Shown here piece by piece: positions 61,184 to 64,000 of a stretch of DNA of 64,000 nt. Below the pieces are notes generated by a model, which worked only from the letters and a program-made list of their open reading frames with translations, was not told where the DNA came from and did no database searches. Origin of the DNA: Anaerolineaceae bacterium (GTDB taxonomy: Bacteria; Chloroflexota; Anaerolineae; Promineifilales; Promineifilaceae); NCBI GenBank assembly GCA_002699125.1, contig PABI01000085.1, forward strand, positions 19,613 to 83,612, written 5' to 3'. The position numbers were made by a program, and so were the translations under genes. Numbering within the stretch: position 1 is the first letter of the stretch; every line of letters starts with the position of its first letter.

Positions 61184-62395
61184 ATGGATGTAAAACTAGA
61201 CAGTTCGCCCCTAACTGAAACAATTTTTAGCCGTGCCGCCAGCTTGAGCGTGCCGCGCTGGCTGTGGCTGCCGCTGCTGGTGTTTGTTGTTACACGCCTA
61301 GGCGTGATGATCGTGGCTTACTTGGCGGTGCCGCTGCTGCTGGATGCCACTTCGCCGCCGCCGTATCACCTGCGCGGCACGGAAAATATATTGCTGGACG
61401 TGTTTGCCAGCCGCTGGGACACCGGTTTTTACATCAGCATTGTGGAGGAAGGGTACAAGTTTCAGGGGGTACCGCTGCCGTCGGTGGCCTTTTTCCCGCT
61501 GCTGCCGCTGCTGATGGCCGCCGTTACGCCGCTGGTGGGGGATGCGGCCGTTGCCGGCATTCTTGTGACTAATCTGGCCTTGTTGGGTACGGCCGTCTTC
61601 TTTTACCGTCTCGTGGCCGAAAACTGGTCTGAACCGGTGGCCGATCGGGCTGTCTGGTACCTGCTCATCTTTCCGATGGCTTTATACGGCTCGGCCATTT
61701 ACACGGAATCCCTCTTTTTGCTGGTGACGATTGCTGCATACTACTTTGCCCGCCGCGGGCAGTGGCGCTACAGCGTGCCGTTTGCCATTGCCGCCACGTT
61801 GTGCCGCCTGGTAGGACTTATCATCGTGCCCATGCTGCTGCTGGAATGGTGGCGGCAGTGGCGCGTGAATGAAGGAGGGGAACGGCCGTCTCCGTGGGCG
61901 TTGCTGGTTCCGGCCAGCGCCCCGCTGGGATTGGCCAGCTATATAGCCTACCTCTGGTACATCTTTGGCGATGCGCTGGCCTTTGCCAATGCGTCAGCCG
62001 CCTGGGGGCGCGTGCCCCAATCGCCGTTTGTCACGATCGCGGATTTGTTGCAACGGCCGTCTGTGGGCTGGTTTAATGCGTTCCTCAGCGGACAAATTCA
62101 TTTCGATAACTGGATTGATTTCACCTTTGTGACAGTATTCCTCATTTTGGGAATTGTGCTGCTTTACAAAGGACGTTACGCCGAGGCAGCCTTTGTACTG
62201 CTGGGCGTGCTCATCCCCTTTAGCTCCGGCCTGCTGATGAGCCAACGGCGCTACATGTGGGTGCTGTTCCCGGCCTTCATTTTGCTGGCAGAGTGGGGGG
62301 AGCATCCCTGGGTGGATAAGTTGGTTACGGCCGTCTCCCTCCCGCTCCTGGCCCTCTTCACTGCCCTCTACGCCAACGGCTACTGGGTCGCCTAA
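61184..62395 (+). CDS. PIG-V-like (GT76) membrane mannosyltransferase
   Basis: 403 residues, about ten membrane segments. The N-terminal catalytic loop is DVFASRWDTGFYISIVEEGYKFQG, the WDxxFY-IxxxGY form of PIG-V and bacterial homologues, then AFFPLLPLLM and YTESLFLLVTIAAYYFARRG. It likely transfers mannose from a lipid-linked donor to an envelope acceptor. AGGTGAAAAG precedes the ATG used. It stands between other lipid-sugar genes, with DUF2723 upstream and a flippase-like gene downstream. Confidence 0.87.
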   Translation: MDVKLDSSPLTETIFSRAASLSVPRWLWLPLLVFVVTRLGVMIVAYLAVPLLLDATSPPPYHLRGTENILLDVFASRWDTGFYISIVEEGYKFQGVPLPSVAFFPLLPLLMAAVTPLVGDAAVAGILVTNLALLGTAVFFYRLVAENWSEPVADRAVWYLLIFPMALYGSAIYTESLFLLVTIAAYYFARRGQWRYSVPFAIAATLCRLVGLIIVPMLLLEWWRQWRVNEGGERPSPWALLVPASAPLGLASYIAYLWYIFGDALAFANASAAWGRVPQSPFVTIADLLQRPSVGWFNAFLSGQIHFDNWIDFTFVTVFLILGIVLLYKGRYAEAAFVLLGVLIPFSSGLLMSQRRYMWVLFPAFILLAEWGEHPWVDKLVTAVSLPLLALFTALYANGYWVA

Positions 62396-62401
62396 GAAAA
62401 T

Positions 62402-62481
62402 AGCCACAGAGTACAAAGAGGAGAAAGAGAATGTAGAGAAGGAAAATGTCTCTCAAAAATCTCTGTGCCCTCTGTGGCTAA
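62402..62481. repeat. Inverted repeat of the CACAGAG family
   Basis: AGCCACAGAGTACAAAGAGG and CTCTGTGCCCTCTGTGGCT form a long imperfect hairpin between the PIG-V-like and flippase-like genes. Confidence 0.8.
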
Positions 62482-62553
62482 CAAAACCGTTACTTTTCTG
62501 GTCGCAATGTAACTTTCCGCTAAGCATATAACAAATCAAAAATGGAGAGAAAG

Positions 62554-63585
62554 ATGCAGATAAGCGTACAGAAAAAGCGACAATTTTTGCTGGGCATGGT
62601 GATTAGTTTGCTTTGTCTTGGCGGCATGTTTTGGGTTATCAAACCGGCGGAGATTGCCGAGGCGATTCAACAGAGTGATCCGCGGTATTTGCTGGGAACG
62701 GCCGTTTATCTCATCATTTATCTGTTTTTGCGGGCCGTTCGCTGGCGCTACCTCTTGGGCAACCACATCCCCCAGGCAAAGCTGCTCCATATCCAAAACG
62801 TTGGGCAGATGCTGACACAATTGCTCCCCTTCCGGCTGGGGGATGTGGCCCGGGCAGTGCTGGTAGGGCAGCAGCCTGGCCTCTCCGTGCCTCAGGGGAT
62901 CACCACAATGGTGGTGGAACGGTTGTTGGACATGCTGCTGATGGTGTTTCTGCTGCCGCTGGCGCTGCTGCAAATTGATGCCTTACCCACCTGGCTGCGG
63001 CAGGCGGCGCTGTTTTCTGGCATGGCGACGGTAGGGTTGATTGTTTTTTTGATGGTGATGGCCAATAAACGGCCGCTTGCTCACAAACTCCTTGCCTGGC
63101 TGGCCTCTAAACTGGCCTGGCTGCAATCAAAAAAGCTGCACAAGCAGCTCGATAGTTTGTTAGACGGGCTGCACGCCTTTACCCGGTGGCGCACCGCGCT
63201 CACGCTGCTGGGCCTGAGCGTGCTTACCTGGCTGCCGGTGGTGCTGGCTTACAATGCAGCGCTGCAAGCTGTCCATTTGCCACCTTCTCTCTTAACTGCC
63301 ACCTTCATCATGATTGCCGGTGCGTTTGCTGTAGCGGCCCCTTCCTCGCCGGGCCAGATTGGCGTTTTTCACATGGGGATCATTGCCGCCATGACGACGC
63401 TGGGCCAACCGGCCGAAGCGGCGGCCTCGCTGGCAGTGTTGTATCATGCGCTCAACTTTTTACTGATGGTGCTGACAGGCATTGTGGGCCTGAACAGCAT
63501 TCAGATCTCTTTTCCTCGCCTTTTTCAGTCACTGGGATTTCAATGGCGTTCAACGCCGCCCGAGCTGACGGACCCTATTTCTTAG
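62554..63585 (+). CDS. Flippase-like (UPF0104/AglD-type) membrane protein
   Basis: 343 residues with about eight segments. Motifs RAVRWRYLLG, LTQLLPFRLGDVARAVLVGQ, TTMVVERLLDMLLMVFLLPLAL and APSSPGQIGVFHMG match the lysylphosphatidylglycerol-synthase transmembrane family, whose members move or use polyprenyl-linked sugars. It fits the neighbouring sugar transferase genes. GGAGAGAAAG precedes this ATG; an ATG four codons earlier is less well placed. Confidence 0.9.
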   Translation: MQISVQKKRQFLLGMVISLLCLGGMFWVIKPAEIAEAIQQSDPRYLLGTAVYLIIYLFLRAVRWRYLLGNHIPQAKLLHIQNVGQMLTQLLPFRLGDVARAVLVGQQPGLSVPQGITTMVVERLLDMLLMVFLLPLALLQIDALPTWLRQAALFSGMATVGLIVFLMVMANKRPLAHKLLAWLASKLAWLQSKKLHKQLDSLLDGLHAFTRWRTALTLLGLSVLTWLPVVLAYNAALQAVHLPPSLLTATFIMIAGAFAVAAPSSPGQIGVFHMGIIAAMTTLGQPAEAAASLAVLYHALNFLLMVLTGIVGLNSIQISFPRLFQSLGFQWRSTPPELTDPIS

Positions 63586-63613
63586 CCCCAATTAGCAAGT
63601 GAGGAACAAACCT

Positions 63614-64000
63614 GTGCTCCACGAGACCATTCTGGCGCAGCTGCTTTTTCATTACCCCACAATTCACGAATTGCCGGCTAATTTGCAGCACCTGGTACAC
63701 CAAACGGCCGTTTATACCCAACTCCCTGCGCAACACGTTCTTTTTCAGGAGGAAGATGCTTGCCTAAACTTTGTCATGCCCCTGTCTGGCAGCATACGGG
63801 TAGTGAAACCAGACGTCTCTGGCCGAGAGCTGCTGCTTTACCGCATCCGCCCCGGCGACAGCTGCATCCTGACGGTGAGCTGCCTGTTGGGGAATCAACA
63901 ATACACCGCGCGGGGGATTGTTGATCGACCCGCAACGGCCGTTTTGTTGCCAAAACCGCTGTTTATCGACCTCATTACCTTTGTCGAACCCTTCCGTGAA
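63614..64000 (+). CDS. Crp/Fnr family regulator, N-terminal part
   Basis: 129 residues are visible; the gene runs off the window. They form a cyclic-nucleotide-binding-type sensor barrel: QLPAQHVLFQEEDACLNFVMPLSGSIRVVK, then GRELLLYRIRPGDSCIL and TARGIVDRPATAVLLPK. The HTH is beyond the end. Cys residues (CLNF, SCILTVSC) could be redox or cluster sites. GTG start after GTGAGGAACAAACCT. It is the last gene of the lipid-sugar group strand run. Confidence 0.87.
   Translation, partial: MLHETILAQLLFHYPTIHELPANLQHLVHQTAVYTQLPAQHVLFQEEDACLNFVMPLSGSIRVVKPDVSGRELLLYRIRPGDSCILTVSCLLGNQQYTARGIVDRPATAVLLPKPLFIDLITFVEPFRE

Overview
The window looks like chromosomal DNA from a member of Chloroflexota, probably Anaerolineae or a relative. 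This is inference from content: long Thr-Pro linkers in surface proteins, a SpoVS gene in a non-spore context, Flp pilins, Roco and WD40 proteins, and many secreted or membrane proteins on GC-moderate DNA. No rRNA, tRNA, CRISPR array, prophage or intact insertion sequence was seen. The gene mix is mostly housekeeping, with small accessory islands.

Layout. 0-3 kb: glycine cleavage genes gcvH and gcvP (cut by the window edge) behind a tandem glycine riboswitch with an intrinsic terminator, then glutamate dehydrogenase. 3-9 kb: DUF92 membrane protein, WD40 propeller, PAS/GAF histidine kinase, S9 peptidase. 9-12 kb: a MazEF-like and a TumE-like toxin-antitoxin pair around prfA and a MaoC hydratase. 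12-18.7 kb: class A PBP, aconitase with a hibernation-factor homologue, P-loop kinase. 18.8-25 kb: HAD phosphatase, FGGY kinase with a sphingosine-1-phosphate-lyase-like enzyme, cupin, class V aminotransferase, AhpD-like protein. 25-36 kb: a long minus-strand run of envelope and secreted proteins (zinc-ribbon membrane protein, TauE exporter, peptide-binding lipoprotein, gluzincin peptidase, glycosidase, two Flp pilins), then Ppx/GppA and a methyltransferase. 36-44 kb: four parS-like sites, a NYN/OST-HTH protein, UbiX, YhaM-like nuclease, GT39-type enzyme, a CinA/nucleotidyltransferase fusion, SpoVS and a DnaA-box-rich gap. 44-51 kb: helicase with an HNH insertion, then a Roco GTPase with a C-terminal effector-associated-like domain bracketed by palindromic repeats, a hydrolase and a PhnD-like protein. 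51-64 kb: MFS transporter, NarL-type two-component pair, ECF sigma with a membrane partner ending in an Asp/Asn tract, DUF2723, PIG-V-like and flippase-like membrane proteins, two paralogous secreted proteins, and the start of a Crp/Fnr regulator.

Three signals stand out. (1) The octamer ACGGCCGT occurs about 100 times by hand count, in genes and between them, where base composition predicts one or two; it behaves like a highly iterated palindrome. (2) parS-like 16-mers at 36.3-38.3 kb and DnaA-box-like sites at 43.9-44.25 kb, with genes mostly on minus to the left and mostly on plus just to the right, suggest an origin-proximal region although dnaA and parAB are not here. (3) The Roco-EAD protein is a candidate conflict or defence component. 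Several families of dispersed inverted repeats fill the intergenic gaps, and some supply start codons, stop codons or internal peptide segments of genes.
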